Shown here in pieces: positions 10,688-24,348 of a stretch of 64,000 nucleotides of DNA (position 1 is its first letter; every line of letters begins with the position of its first letter). Where the stretch lies: positions 50,799,471 through 50,863,470 of the forward strand of contig NW_019211455.1 of NCBI RefSeq assembly GCF_002443255.2, read 5' to 3'. The notes under the pieces are model-generated. The model ran no database searches, was not told the DNA's origin, and saw nothing but the letters and a program-made list of their open reading frames with translations. The translations under genes were made by a program, and so were the position numbers. This DNA is from Varroa destructor (taxonomy: Eukaryota; Arthropoda; Arachnida; Mesostigmata; Varroidae).

Positions 10688-11599
10688 GGTTACTACGGTT
10701 GTGCAACGAAGTCGGTGGGCGTATACAGTCGGGATCCTCAGGGGCACCCACCGCTTGGTAGCAAGCGTTAACGGCAGCTCCGTAACCCAGTGCTCTGCAC
10801 TTTGAACTTCTTATAACATTGTTTCTTCTTTTTTCTTTCGTTATTGGTCGCTTATGCATAAGGGCAACATTCGAGCGCGAGCTAAAGTTGGCGACTGTCC
10901 TTCGTAAAACGTCAGCGATACTATTAGCACGAAATCCTTAGGTCACATTTGGAAATGGATGAACATTTAATAAATCCAACTGATGGACACAAAGCTCACA
11001 AATGTAAACTAGCCTAAACTATTGTTCTTGCGACGAATTGATCACTCGTAGTTTTCAAATAACGACAATGGCTGGATTAGCATCCGCGCAGATAGTATAT
11101 TATATTAACAAAAAACGAAGTGGCGGTGCTTGTGTACTGACACTATCACCTCACAAATGTCGTCGGATAGGTAGTGAACAAAGAAAGAGTTTACATTAAT
11201 GGAAATAAACTTAAGCTGTACGAGTACTTCAACGTGTTACCAAAAAGTCAAGCACACTTTGTCAATGTCGTTCCCTCCACCGTAACATCGAGCACAGTCC
11301 TTCTACTTCTCACTGTTTGTACCCAATTAATTCAGTTGAAAACATGCGCCGACTGAGGAGTTTATGGGTGAATAGGGCAATCAAAAGGAAACTGTTCCAG
11401 ATTTGCACCGGCAAAGCCACATCGAAAGCTAGCTCAGGAAGCGCACTGCCGACCTGAATTCACAAACATGCCTCTGTTACGTCATTTTTTAACCTGGTCC
11501 ACTCACTATTCTAGGGAAAGGACATTTATAAGAATTGTTGCTCCGTCAATGTAGGTATAAGATAGTAAGAGTAATAAGCTCAATGGAAGTGGTTTGAGC

Positions 11600-12260
11600 T
11601 AAGCTTAACAACGTGTCGCCTTTCACGACGCGAATCTCCCAACGACTGACGAGCTTCGCTCGCCGCCGATCGTTCGACTGGTCCTGCTGCTGCTGCTCTC
11701 CTCTCTTTCATTGGAGGCTGCCGTCGCTGCCTCTACTCGCGCTGCTGAGCCAACAGCGGCATGAGGCCTCGTTAGCTAGTGCTAGTGCCTGTAGTAGCGA
11801 CTGCGCTTGCCTGTGGTCGCGGCTGTTGACTGGCTGTGTCTGAGCGCGCCAGGAGCATTTAATAGTACACTCGGTTGAAATAGAGCGAACGAACACGTCA
11901 GCCTAGTGCTACTGGTGTTAGTCCACCGGCAGCCGGATCCGATGCTGCCACAGCAGACGCGCAAGTAATCGGCGCCAGCAGCATGGAACCAATGACTATG
12001 GCGATATCATCACATCGCTGAAACTTGGATGAGGAGAGCAGCAGTCGAAGCACGATCGAGACTCAGGTGACAGTCGAATGGCGTACTGGACTCAGTCTGA
12101 GCGGTTGCCTGCCCGATTCGAGAACTCAGTCTCTTTCTTCTTCCTCCTGTAGCTGTTACGATCCTCGTCCAAGAGCTTCTCGTCCCCAAACCAAGCCATC
12201 CCTGTGGCGTCGTTTTAGAGAAGCCAGCGAATGACGGAGCTCAGCGCAGCAGATGGAAGG
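11600..12260. promoter_or_regulatory. GC-richer island inside intron 3
   Basis: About 650 bp with clearly higher GC and CpG than flanking intron, CAG/CTG-rich runs, and TCAGTC/TCAGTY initiator-like motifs on both strands (for example near 12090 and 12126 on plus). Several short frames are open by composition. It resembles an internal promoter or untranslated first exon, but I see no defined TATA box. Confidence 0.2.
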
Positions 12261-15200
12261 AGACAACGAGGCGTTGTACTCTAGGCGGGAGTCTGATAAG
12301 AATAGTCGAACAATATCTGTAATGGTTAAGTAATGGATGAAGATGAAGCCGAAAAACGCCAATCGATGATAGTGGATTTGCCGTGGAGAGCGTTGTGTCC
12401 ATAGACACGCACAGATACACCGAGATATGTACGCACGCACGCACGTCCTGACACACAGGACATGTACAGAGGGAGAAAGGAAGCTATGCGTGCCAGTCGT
12501 CAACTAGGCGCAAAGACCGACAGGAAGAAGAAAGGCTTTACTGGTCAGTAAAACGGGCGCTGATAAGCGACGCATAAAAACCGACCGCCACACGAGAACT
12601 GGCTTGGTAAATAACAACAGATAGACACGCTTTGACTATACGCAAGGGCTAAACTATTCTGCCTTGTTTTGCCCAAAACATAACAATTAAATAGAAGATG
12701 CAGTGTCAAAAACCCGTCACCGCACTTTACTTCTATTCGCGCACGATTGCAACGAACCCCAACAACGTCGAATGCTACCTGTTAGGGCCCTGGCGGCGCT
12801 AATTTCAACTACGCGAAACAGCTTTCCCCCGTTGGCTGAATCGTATCAGTCACAGAAACAAACCGCTTTTTCATTGAATGCGTTCGAAAGTTTACGAGAC
12901 GCAGCGAAACCATCTATTTAGACGAAGTACAATTTCCAAATCGCATCGAACCCGCCTTCTAATCTGCGCCATTGAGCTAGCTGAGTGACTATATGACAGA
13001 GATGACACAGAATCATCGTGAGAAAACGACGACGGACGGCGCGTACCACGCTCTCGTGTGTAGGTCGTTGCCACTCCGCTAATCATCAAGCGTCAGCCAA
13101 TTACGATTCTTTATGTACCATAAGTGTTTAACTTTACCAAGTTAGTTAGCTGTTGCAGTAAGCAGCGGCGGTCAGCGCACCAACCTGTCACGGATGACGC
13201 GCAAATAGCTAGTACAACGATACAATTGACGCCACCGATGCAATATACCACCATTGGTAGTGCTGCTGAAATTACCGACTGTTTCCGTGTCCAGACAGTC
13301 TTGTAGTGCTGCATCGGCTGCAAATCGACAATGCAGACAGACGCTTCAGGAGCTGTGATCGTGGGTGGTGCGATCTCGGATCACCGCCGCGACCACTGTT
13401 TCGGCTGGCGGATGCAAATCAATAGATAGAAAAACTGACACTTGAAACGATATTGTATCAAGACTGTATAGACGAAAGACACCCACAGTGGTAACCTACG
13501 TCTGTCTGATACATTTCGCCTTTGTTTCCACACCGTTCAACCAACGGTGTCGACTTAGTCTAAAATAAAAGCTGTCCTTCGTACATAGCATTCTCTGCAC
13601 CCTGCACTTCCTATAGGTCTCCTTTCTGAAGACATACTCTCCATGGAGAGTAACATTTGGTAAATTTTTTTTTTACTGTGTTATTCGTTGCTCACGCTTA
13701 GTTCGTGTCTAATAGCGTAACGGCTCAGCTACCTTTTTCCAGTTGATCTAGTCGGTTCGACATCGCACATTCGGCACTGACATCAAAGTATAGCGTAAAC
13801 GATTGGAAGGGTTTTATCTATGAGTAAAGTAGAAGAAAAGTGAACTCGTATATGGCAAGAAGTATATAATATATGATAAACAATAGGTGGTAGCCGCTCG
13901 TACGAAAATAGCTGCACAGCAAGTACATATAGAAATACTATATTTAAAACCAGCTCCTGTATTTCCCTAGCCGTAAACTGACTTCGTATCTTCTATATAT
14001 CGATTCCACATAGTATGGACGGCGGCTGCCGCCTCGTTGTCGAGTCATGTTTGACGGGCCCTTAGCGGATGGCAGTACAGACGATACAATTGTAATTATC
14101 AGACGCTTAATAAACCTAATTGGGACGGAACGCGCCTGTCTAGGTATTTGCTAGCAGGCTTGATTCTTATCTACAAAGCTACCCCAGAAGAGTTTTTTTT
14201 TCACAGCGATCCACATCCTATACCCAGTTGCTCATGCATGTCTGTAGCGGATCCCCTGCTAAAGCGATAGAAAGGCATCTACTGGGCAGTAATTCTGATC
14301 TGCCAGGTCGTGTAGGGCTTTAGCATAGTTTTCTACACAGTCCCAACAGGTACTTTACTTTGATGCACACTCACTGCGTTGACTACCACAGCCTTATCTC
14401 CTCTGCAGTCCGATGAGAATCCACCTGCTACTGCTACTGGTCGAGTGCGTAGTACAAGCGGTATCAAGCTATAACAAAGCGAGCAGTTTTCTCTGCTGAA
14501 GGCAGTTATCCTACATGAAACCTGTATGAATATTTCGGTCACATTTCACGCGTTGGATCCATTTGTGTCCGCTGGGCACCGCAGCCCTGTCGCGCATAGT
14601 TAACCGCAATACTGCAAACATTCAGGGGCGGGCATCTGTCGCCGTTGTAGGAGAGGAGGTCTACATCCTTGGTTTTGTTACGATGGCTATTTTACTCCTG
14701 AGGTCCCCCGGTCACGAGATCTGACGCCCTAAGGCACTCTGCGCTGAGGAGTTCGTCTCTGCCGCAGCTGTGACAATCAAGAGACGCGGAGGATCGAGCG
14801 ACATTCCGATCGTTCAGACAGTCTTAAGCTGGTACGGCTGAATATGTGATGTCAGTGCTCAGGACGAGCAGCAACAATAGCAATCGAGTTGATGAGAAAG
14901 CTCTGATAAATTGCATTCTAGAAACATAGATACGGAATGCGATGGCTCGGTCAGGGCAGAGAGAGTGGCCATGGACGACTTGGTAGCATTCTTACGATGA
15001 TCTTCAAAAATGATTTTGGTACGAAAAAGTCGATAGGGTACAGTTCTATATGATGACAAGTAAAACATTCCTATCGGCACCAAAAAAACGGCCACCAAAA
15101 AAACTTACTTCAATCGAATGCCAATGCAAATATTTACGAAGCGTATTGGGCCTATTTCAGATGATGTTTCAATATCGTCCAAAATATAATGCTTTTAAAA

Positions 15201-18200
15201 CGACTGTTACAATCGATGTTTCATATTTGGTTTATTTGATTGTATTTTGTCTCTTACTCACTACCTATATGAATCTGTGCATGTACGAATGTCTGTGACG
15301 ACAAGAACAATAATTAACAGACATGCAATTGATTCATTCCTCTGCGCTACTTCCTCTTCCCGAAACCATTTACAACCTGTCGTTTGTTACATGGACCCTC
15401 GGCATTATATACGCAGCGATAAAGAGCATAGGATCTGATGTCTGTCAGCTCTGTCATCGCTGATCTAGTGTGAGCACTCACGAGAAAATTCGACTTCAAC
15501 GGGGGGTGATGTTTCAAAATTTGCAAAAAACAAACACCCGTTTGTTCGAATACGTGTCGCTCTACAGCGCTTCGGTAATGTTCGCATCCAGTTGCTAGCT
15601 TACAAGAACGTGCTTCAAACAGAAGTTAACCAAGTATTCTTCCTCTCTCCTCTGATTCGCTTTTTTGATGTTTATTTATTTAGTGTATTTGCTTTTGTCC
15701 TAATCGAGCGTATTGATGTTTTATAACACGGTATCTTTGTCACTGCAACCGCTTTACTGACATGTGTCAGGACCAAACTGTGGGTTTTCGATCAGGTTCA
15801 TCGTACTAAATACGCTTTGTAGTCCTAGAAACTTTGCCCTTTTTGTCCTATTATGAACAGTGCTTGGCACCTGCGATGGCCGACGTGGTTCAAATTCTGC
15901 CCGCCGACAGGCGTCTCGATACAGATGTCATCACTTCTTTGTTGTGAGATGCCAACGAACGTGATATTACACCCATTTGGCGAACTAACGAAGCTCTGCA
16001 TCTGATTATGCGTTCTAAATACCACAATCTACATCGCTGAAAAAGGCAAACCGAAACTACAATCTGCGGAAGTATTTCCGCTTAAAAAAAGGTTTCACCC
16101 GAGACTCGCAATGAGTTTGCGTTGGTTCGTCGCATTTTTATGGGTTCCCCTCTTCCACCATGTCCGTATCTAAGCAAGTCGCTCTCTCCCACTGTTCCGC
16201 AGATTTTTCGACTCCTCGAGACTGTTGATTCAATTAAGAATACGACAAAAACTGAGACTTGGAGGTGAGCCACAACGGCAATGTGCTTCACGCCGTTAGT
16301 TCTACTGCGCAAAACGTTAGGAGGAGTAACGAGCTTTTCTCGATGGCCCTGTGACCACCCAATCGCTTTCCGGCTTATGTAAGGCGAGGAGAAAGGAGTC
16401 CTATAGCTGGTCTGCTGCCACTCAGATAGTTGATCAATGGGTTGGCGTCCAGTGGGTTCACCCAATCTCCATCTGTTTGCATTTATCAAAATATTCGATC
16501 ATAGGCGCTAGAGATACGTACGCCGTTTTCGAGGACCATATCCTTATCATACTTTTAGTTGTAGAAACCTTGCAGAGCTGCCTTAGCGGTGGTACGCTTA
16601 ATGGTATAGAGCGGCGGTTATTTGGTTAGTCATCTCTATTGTACCACTATTTCCACAGGGTAAATGCGTGCAGGCCGGCCACAACTGTTCGTAACGAATC
16701 ATCAAGGAATGCCTGCTACGTTTGAAGCTCGTGATACGGGATGGTGTGTGCGTGTGTGTGACAAATCTAAAACGCAACAACACTAAAAAAAAAAACAAAG
16801 AAATAAAAAAAAACCATCAGTGAAAAATATGCCGCAGAAGAGAAAAGCAAAACTACTAGCTACTAGTTGGGCGCGCATTGCGGTTCGACGCGTGTAGACG
16901 TCCATATCTGCTGATTCGAATTTAACTACCCCAAGTTTACTACAGTCGTTTCATGGATGTTACAAACTGATCCTGAACGAGCTGGAGTGCAAATTCATTA
17001 GAATTCTAGCAAGGTGAGCCCAAGAGCTCGACTGCATATTGCCTTAAGGCGACACCGGCCAGGAAAAACTGCCAGCTCAATTAGAATTCTGAGCCTTCTG
17101 TTACATATTATATACATAGGCCATGGTGAAATGTAGAATCTTTCTAACAACCTAGTGATGATTTATTGTACTTAAGACTTTGTCATATAACACGAGCCAC
17201 TTTATGAAGACATTCAACACGTTTGTAGCATACATTCTCCGATATGAGAAATCGTCGAGATAATGAACGCCATTTTACTAATCATCAAACTGGGAGATCC
17301 TTAGAATGGTGCTGCCCGAAATTGAGTGAATCAAAACACCTACATTAAAAACAAATGAAAAACGATGTTTCCCGAGCGATTCCCATCCTCAGACCGGACG
17401 AATTTCGCAATCTGAGAGTGCGTCTTCTTTTGCGTTAAGTGTAAGTAGTAGGTGATCAATGATCGCGAGTGGATATGATTTCTGGAACTTACACTTTCTG
17501 ATATGGCTTGAAACGTGACTGGTCCGTGTTCCTCCTCCGTATTATATGATTTTCATTTGACCCGCCATTAGTGGCTAGCCAATATCTTTTCAAGTCGGCT
17601 ATTTCCATACTGTTATTTCTGCCTCTTTTGATCATTTACATACAGTAAGCTTCATGCTGCAACCGCTGGTGGGCAAAGTAAGCGACGAAACAGCCCCGCC
17701 ATATAGGTCAGTCGTAATGATTTTCAAGTCTGCTTTTGGTTTAGATAGTCGACTCGATTTGTAAATTGCATCAAAATTAATTGCTGCAATCATATGCCAT
17801 GGGCATCAGCGACGTTCGAACATGAAAAGTTGCACGCCTGGTACAACATAAGTTTTGAAGCACGTGTAGTTCAAGCTGGTTATAAGAACAGGGGACGAGA
17901 ATGTAGAAGCACCGAGATAAGCTGCCTAAGGGTTCCTAAAAGCCACAGTTGGAAAGGCCAGCGTTAAAGAGTATTTGATCAATCTCTCTGGCAACCCACC
18001 GATAGGCAGTAGAGCCTGGAAAGGTTAGGTAGGCTTCGCTATTCGCAGCCTATCTAAGAAACGCCTATCTGAACAATTAATTTTCGTTAGTGCTACTATT
18101 CTGTGATAATTCGCAGTTGGTAAAAAAAAAAAAAGTAGAATTTTATAGCCCAACTCTTACTGTGTTGTTGTTGTCTCTGTTTTTCTTTTTTTTTTTTTTG

Positions 18201-18572
18201 ATAACACACTTCTATCTTCAGCAAAAGAAATTCTACCTATTTTTTTTATCTACAGATATTTGATTCACCTAAATGTTTCCTGTAGCACTGCCGAAATAAT
18301 AGGGAATAAAATGGCGATATAACGGTATTTGACCTATGATCTGCTATCTGGCCCATTTGCTTTCTAACTATTGACAGGAATGTACAGGGAGGTCTTAACT
18401 AGGTAAACGGTCTCAACTAAATGGGCGGTGGTAGGTAACGCTAGGTGTGGCGAAAAATTCCTACCGGCCGAAATATCACGGTCCTCACATAGGCATGCCT
18501 GTCTCTATCTGGGATCATGGAACAGCTTTTTTTTTGCTCTACCGTGTCGGTTATGCGAGTAGCCCCGGCGTT

Positions 18573-18600
18573 AACAACGGCGGATGATACCGCCGTTGTT
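18573..18600. repeat. perfect 11-bp inverted repeat, 6-nt loop
   Basis: AACAACGGCGG at 18573-18583 and its exact reverse complement at 18590-18600, separated by ATGATA. The RNA would fold to a strong GC-rich stem on either strand. It lies in IQSEC intron 3 in otherwise AT-rich DNA. Confidence 0.9.
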
Positions 18601-19873
18601 GCAGTCCAAATAAAAGTGGAAGCATGGCATAAATATTTCGGTATTCACTATGTAAATATAAATCCATTTCAGCGATACGGCCGATTGAGCGCTCAGATGA
18701 ACATTTCTATTTATACAGCTGGTTACAGTACGGAACTGTTAAAGAACGTGTACATGCGCGACTGGCTCGGTCGTCGGCATAAGAGTAATAAACGGGGTTT
18801 TGTTACTGCTGCTCCCGCTGGTAGCGAGCTGGCATTACTATCGGTACCGATATTCGGTATATGTATATATAGACGCAGCAATGTGGAATGAAAAAACGGG
18901 TAGATACTGCTGTTAGAGAACAATTAACTACTGTGAGCTGGAGGGAAGTTTTTCGCACCTAGAACAAAAAAAAAAGCTAAGTTTGTGTCTCTCAGTCAGT
19001 CAGTTAGTCCAAGCATCAACAGAATTGAACGACTGAATGATATGTATTAGTATACGCAGAGCATGACAGAAATGGAGTAGATAATAATACGGTATTTAAG
19101 TTGCGCTGTCCACCTTGTGTGAATTCAGAGCGCGAGGTACAATTATTCTAAGTGTATATATAATAGGAAAAACACGGGCGTCGATTTAATGACTCAAAAG
19201 TGGTGCATACCGAAACGCAAAAGCCGAAGAAGGACCCTAGGATTCCAGCACAGCCACACATAAAAATTCATACAAGTATACTCGTATATATACATCAGCT
19301 AGATGTGTACATTTCTATACACAGCGTGAGCGGATTTTACCAGTATACACCATAAGGCGCCGTTGTAGGCGCTGCTTTATGTATGTACATGCCAAACTGC
19401 CACCATTAGCCGTAAAGCAAAACAAACTACGCCATGCATTAGTCCATAAGGAGATTTACAAGCCCACAGAATATTATTCTTTCTCAGTTGGGTGATAGAA
19501 AGGATAATTGGATATTTATAGGAAAGGAATGGATGGGATCATGTACAGGTCATATCATGCGTGGTTCATCTATACGTCATTCAATTCATATTCTATATCA
19601 CTTGACAGTTTAACAACAGCATGACGACACTTAGAAGTAATGCGTAGGGAAATGGCGGTATGTATTTGGGTAACTCGAAAAGCCTCGACACCAATTTTTG
19701 GTAGAGAAAGTGTACGCGTGCACACATCAATGAAAAATATTCACATTACTGAAAATGCTCTCATTATTCCAAAACCGCAAACGATTATTTTTAGAGCTAC
19801 GGTATTTTGGCCCATTTCGTCTTCTCTCTCTTAACCCTTCAGTTTAACCATAAACAAGACAACAAGTACTTAC

Positions 19874-20473
19874 CGGGTTGAGCATAACCTCGCTAACCGG
19901 GCCGGTGGCTTGCGGCAGCGCAGTCTGCTGAAGCCCAATGGGGGCGGATGCTTGCAGTGGTGCAATAGTGGCGACACTGGCGACGCCACCTGCGGCTATT
20001 GCAGCCGTGAGGCCGCCGTTTTGTGCCGTCTGTTGACTTGTTGGTGGTTGTGGAGGCAGCTGGTAATGCTGACTAGAGTATGCCCATTGTTGGTAGTAGG
20101 GATTGTTTGCCGTGTAATTGCCACTGAAGTAATTGTGGTGATAGAAATGCTGATGGTGAAGTCCTCCATCGGAGAGAATCGAAGGAACGGCCCGACGTGC
20201 AAGTCGGCGCGCTGACCCCGTTAATGAGGTGCTAGATAATAGTAGGCCATCTTTGTTGGCCTGTGTCACCTGTTGGGTGATGTCGCGGAAGCGTCGTTGC
20301 ATGAGGTAAGCTCGCCATGCTCGTTGAATAGTAGTAGCCGCTCTACGGGCCCGTAGACCACCGTATTTGCGTTCGAGCATCTCGACCTGCTTATCGAGTA
20401 GATCTTGAGACAGCTCGTAACCTTGGCCGCCATGACAACGACGCTTAACGAGGTCATCATCAATGCGTCGAAC
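19874..20473 (-). CDS. IQSEC: IQSEC exon with IQ motif
   Basis: Encodes residues 151-350 (600 nt, 200 codons, phase 0 both ends). Residues 169-189 read YELSQDLLDKQ followed by VEMLERKYGG, almost identical to vertebrate IQSEC proteins just before their IQ motif. The IQ motif is ATTIQRAWRAYLMQRR (about 196-211; Ile199, Gln200, Arg204), which binds calcium-free calmodulin in the family. After it comes an Ala, Gln, Tyr and His-rich disordered stretch (HHQHFYHHNYFSGNY, QQTAQNGGLTAAIAAGG). Acceptor TTGCATTCAG|GTT (AG at 20475-20474); donor CCG|GTAAGT at 19873. Downstream of the IQ motif I do not find the conserved acidic helix that mammalian IQSECs carry before Sec7; it may be lost or in a missed small exon. 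Confidence 0.93.
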
Positions 20474-20819
20474 CTGAATGCAACATTATAATAGGTAAAT
20501 AAAAGAGGAGGAACAATTCGAGAGAAAACAACCGTTAATTTGGCATTGGTATGCGTTAGATGAGCTAATATTTACTAGCTTAAGAAAAATAGTCGTAAAG
20601 TGTGGTTATAGTGCAGAGAAACAATATGTTATTATAACTATTATTATATTCTAAGCAGCTTTAACGATTACTAGCTTCTTGTCAAATAGATCCCGCTGAC
20701 CGAGCAGATAGATGTGATAAAACTAAGTGTTCCTTATAATTACCAATTAAGTTTGTGCACTTTTATTCAGAGTAAATATATATATATGACTGTTGCTACA
20801 ATCGTTTGTTGATACATAC
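20474..20819 (-). other. IQSEC intron 2 (346 bp)
   Basis: GTATGT donor at 20819-20814, CAG acceptor ending at 20474, phase 0. AT-rich with a short (TA)n run near 20779-20787. Nothing else seen. Confidence 0.85.
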
Positions 20820-21024
20820 AAGTCCGTTCTTATCAGTCCCTTTGGGCGTTGGCTGAATCTGTAAGGCCCCTTGTCCAGATGCTGAGGCGCTGCGGTGCCT
20901 TCGATGATCGCGGTCTTCCTGGAGGTCCTTTAGGAGACGCCGTGGTACCCCTACGCCTAGGCCGAGACCGCTATTGGTATTCAAATCCACTGGTGGACTG
21001 GGCCCTAAACCGCTACTCTGATGA
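20820..21024 (-). CDS. IQSEC: IQSEC exon upstream of IQ region
   Basis: 205 nt: one base completing residue 82, then 68 codons (residues 83-150). The acceptor is TTTTCTGAACTTGCAG|T (AG at 21026-21025), phase 2; the donor is CTT|GTATGT, phase 0, which matches the next exon. The peptide is Gly/Ser/Pro-rich and then basic (PRRLLKDLQEDRDHRRHRSA), followed by QIQPTPKGTDKNGL. It has no named domain, but position and phase fit the variable N-terminal region of IQSEC. GC content and codon pattern are clearly coding compared with the flanking intron. Confidence 0.85.
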
Positions 21025-24000
21025 CTGCAAGTTCAGAAAAGATTAAAATTTTACATAAAATTCCTGTTCTGTCAATATGGAGGAAAGAGCATCAGATGGT
21101 ACGACTTACAAGGAATAAAGGTTTAAAATAAAGGAAATAGTTGTCTAAAGCTGTGGACTGGTGCTACATCTGTAAAAGACATAGAATTTTCTAATGTGTC
21201 ATCAATGTATGTCGTACAGTTGAGAAGCATACTTACAAATAAACGTACTATTACGTTTATGAAAAATCTAATAAGATGTCCGGCATAATCTGCAGCTAGC
21301 TTATGTAACCAATTTTAGCAAAACTCAGCTCGCGTTCAAATGCCGTCGCATAAAAAATATATATATATATATAAGTAAGTTAGCAATCAATAAGTCATTA
21401 GCAAAAATAACAAGGAGCATAGTTTTCCAAAACAAGTCAATTACTGACATGGCGCGGATTTTATTTGTCGCCTGCATATCTGTCATCCATTTATCACAAA
21501 GAAAAATCTAAAAAGATTGCTTCGATTATATAATGTCGTCCAACATAAATCTGAGGCTAAATTGCTATAACGCGATCATAGATTCTCGCGGAGCGTGCCA
21601 CCGTCAAATCAAAGCGATGGCGTACAAATACGATACTAAAATCAACGAGCTATTTGTATCTACTACAGCGCCGGTATCAATTCTCAGTGAAAATAGTCCT
21701 CACGATAAAACACATCTATTTATTGGAACCAAGTCCTGTCCGATCGGTAAAAATTAAATAAATTTCATACATTTGATATTTATCTCTTAGCAAATGCATG
21801 GCAGCGAACATGGCGATGGCTGTTCACCCACTCGACAAAGTCGAACCGGTGAACAGCTGAAACGAATACGGCTCCAGTCTACCTTTAGAGCATCATAAAT
21901 ATTTTGGCATACGAAAACGTGGTAGCCATCTAGGGATAAAGAACTACCAATTTGCCTATATCGCATTTCGCAACCGTTGTTACCACCGATCAGTAGATAA
22001 TTCTTTCGTGGCTCCTAAAGGCACCTCTCTCTCTATATGGGGATTAAACTACGCGTACTCCTAACGTTCTGCGGTGACAAAGACTGTTGAACAGATCGTT
22101 CTGGATGCACGATGCATTTGCGTCGTATGATACGATGTTACATTTTCTAGTTTTGCCTTTTTTTTAGGTACCAATATGTGCCGGTTTACCATACTTGTTC
22201 CATCACACATTGTGAACTAGGCTAGGTAGCGCCAGCTTTTGCCAGATATTATGGCCCAGCTTCACAGTGTTTATGAGGTTGTTTTGTTCAAATGCTTGAC
22301 ATGACAACGGGAAAAAATTAATAATACGTACAATGATAATGCGAAAAAGTATAAATCTTTGAAGATTCGGTTTGGGCGCGAATAAGCCAATGCCGGCCGC
22401 CGAGCGCTATTTTAATATAGCCGTAGAGCAACAAGAAAAAAACCAGCCTATTTGTCTTCATCAAAATGGCTATGCGACTGGCAATATCGTGACAGTTTTA
22501 TACGAACAACAGAAAACGCGACTAGGACCATGTTGTAGAGGTTGTCACCGAATATCATCAAAAATGTTAGCTGTATGAATTGACCAGTGGCCATTCCGGT
22601 ATATTCCAATCTAGTATCATACCATCGCTTATACTGAAGCTACGGACAAGGCGCTGCAGTTACCGGTATTTGTTCCAAGTCCGAATAGCGTCTCTCTTTT
22701 AATAAAATGAGATACTATGTTTAGGTTCGTTATAGTTATTGAACAGAGTATCTCATTTAGGATAGCCGTTGACGTGGTTGGTTAGTCCCATAGTATATCA
22801 ATGGCCAATGGTCCTTACGTAAGAGCCTATCTCGACAGGCTGCTTAATAAGCGGTGAGAGAAAAACGTGTCTTATATGCGCCGTCGCGCAATGTTCCGTG
22901 TTCGCTATACAGTGTTCATTTTGAAGCATAAAGGTTTGTGCCGTCCTTTAATATGTTGAATACAATGAAATACGCTTACAGGTATCGTGAATATAATTTA
23001 TAAGATGTCTGAGACTATTTTCTCGATCAGCGTAAACCCGTTTGCGTTCGCATCACTCTTACGACTTAACCCCTTTCTTCTCATGTTCATACTACGTCCT
23101 GAGTGGAGGTAATGATTAGTGGTAATTTCAACGACGGTGGTCGAAACTGCGTACAAAATAACGCTGTCTAACAAAGAATGTATCTACTATCGATAGTCCA
23201 ATTCTAAGGACAGCATCAGCGATAGCGTTGATTATGTTGGCAGCTCTGAGCAGAAAATACGGATTCAAACTATGAATAAAATCTACTGTTTTCATTTATC
23301 TTCTGTATGGTATTTGGCAGCGGGTATGGGACTGCAGCAACAATAGCAGTCAAGCACATAACAACTACCACAATTTTCTAGGCGTCTTCTTTGACGCTAA
23401 CGACTTTCGAAGCCGATGAATCTGATGATTCACCCAGTATTCGGCATCGTTTATATATTAGTGTTCAGGAATCGTCTGATTCAGCTGGGATTCGTTTTAG
23501 GATCGGTTGTACCAGCGGTAGTTGTGACCTGTAATAGTAATAATACGCAAGTCTCTATCTGTGATAACTGCACGTTCATGTGTACGTGCACAGATATATA
23601 GGTAATACGGAGAACGCGGGTAAAGATGATCATGAGGGGGCCCTGGCAATTTTCCCGACAGTTACCTTGGTAGTTATCTGCTATGCTGATTACTTGCTAT
23701 AAATTTTTAAAGAGAATCGTTTGTTTGATAAAGCGACATATCATCCCGTCTGTAATAACATACCCCAACATTTTTAACACAAGGATTTTCGGTATTTCAT
23801 CTACTTATTTTGATACTTCATTTTAATCCCTGGCAGCAACCGGGCAACTTATTGTAACTTAGCGACTCTTGCAGACTTAATTTACCGATGGCGTGGTACT
23901 TACAGATTATCGGTGGACCGAGATGTGCAAGTTGAATAACGATCGCTATTAACTAATGATGCACACAAACGTAATTAACATAAATTATCGACTGTGTCAC

Positions 24001-24332
24001 TCTGCACCTACTAGCGAGCTGTGCATGAAGCGTGTACATAATACCAAGTGCAAATTTTCACGTTAGAGAGCTACCGATAACCACTCTAGGCACCTTCAAG
24101 GCAACTAAAAGGCGTCATCTTTTTGCTGAGTTCTTGCCCCAGGGGCTTGAAGTCGTACGCAAAACAGAACAGTACTTTGATCATCCCTGCAATAAGCAGT
24201 TTATGAACCTACGCTGATATTTGGCGCGTCGACAATTTTTTACTGATATACGTTGACCATATTTATAAATTCGCTACTGTTCATCACGATTATATCATGC
24301 AGAGCACCTGGATTCGTTAGATAGAGCGAGTG

Positions 24333-24348
24333 ACAATTTCGAAATTGT
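24333..24348. repeat. 16-bp perfect palindrome
   Basis: ACAATTTCGAAATTGT is its own reverse complement. Possible dimeric factor site or chance; intronic. Confidence 0.9.

Larger units (their letters stand above)
6556..19873 (-). other. IQSEC intron 3 (13.3 kb)
   Basis: Long intron, mostly AT-rich single-copy-looking DNA. It contains GC-richer patches at about 9540-9660, 10620-10800 and 11600-12260 that could hold internal promoters or untranslated exons, a hairpin at 18573-18600, and homopolymer tracts near 18122-18200. Open frames here are scattered on both strands and none has homology I recognise. A plus-strand AG-to-GTGAGC segment at 16202-16263 and a minus-strand ATG frame at 17493-17608 are open but do not fit the IQSEC phase. 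Confidence 0.6.

Noticed and set aside
14333..14542. Minus-strand frame ending at GCA|GTGAGT, phase 0
   Set aside because: Fits IQSEC phase but the acceptor lacks a pyrimidine tract and the Cys-rich peptide does not resemble the protein.
16202..16263. Plus-strand segment between a good acceptor and GTGAGC
   Set aside because: Two frames are equally open and no partner exon was found; antisense to an IQSEC intron.
17493..17608. Minus-strand ATG frame of 38 codons ending at GTAAGT
   Set aside because: Exit phase 2 does not fit the next IQSEC exon (phase 0).
19910..20463. Extra frames across the IQ exon
   Set aside because: Shadows of the IQSEC exon, which has the homologous reading frame.
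23914..23955. 42-nt minus-strand microexon candidate, phase 2/2
   Set aside because: The phase would fit between the first two IQSEC exons, but the acceptor is weak and the size is easily met by chance.
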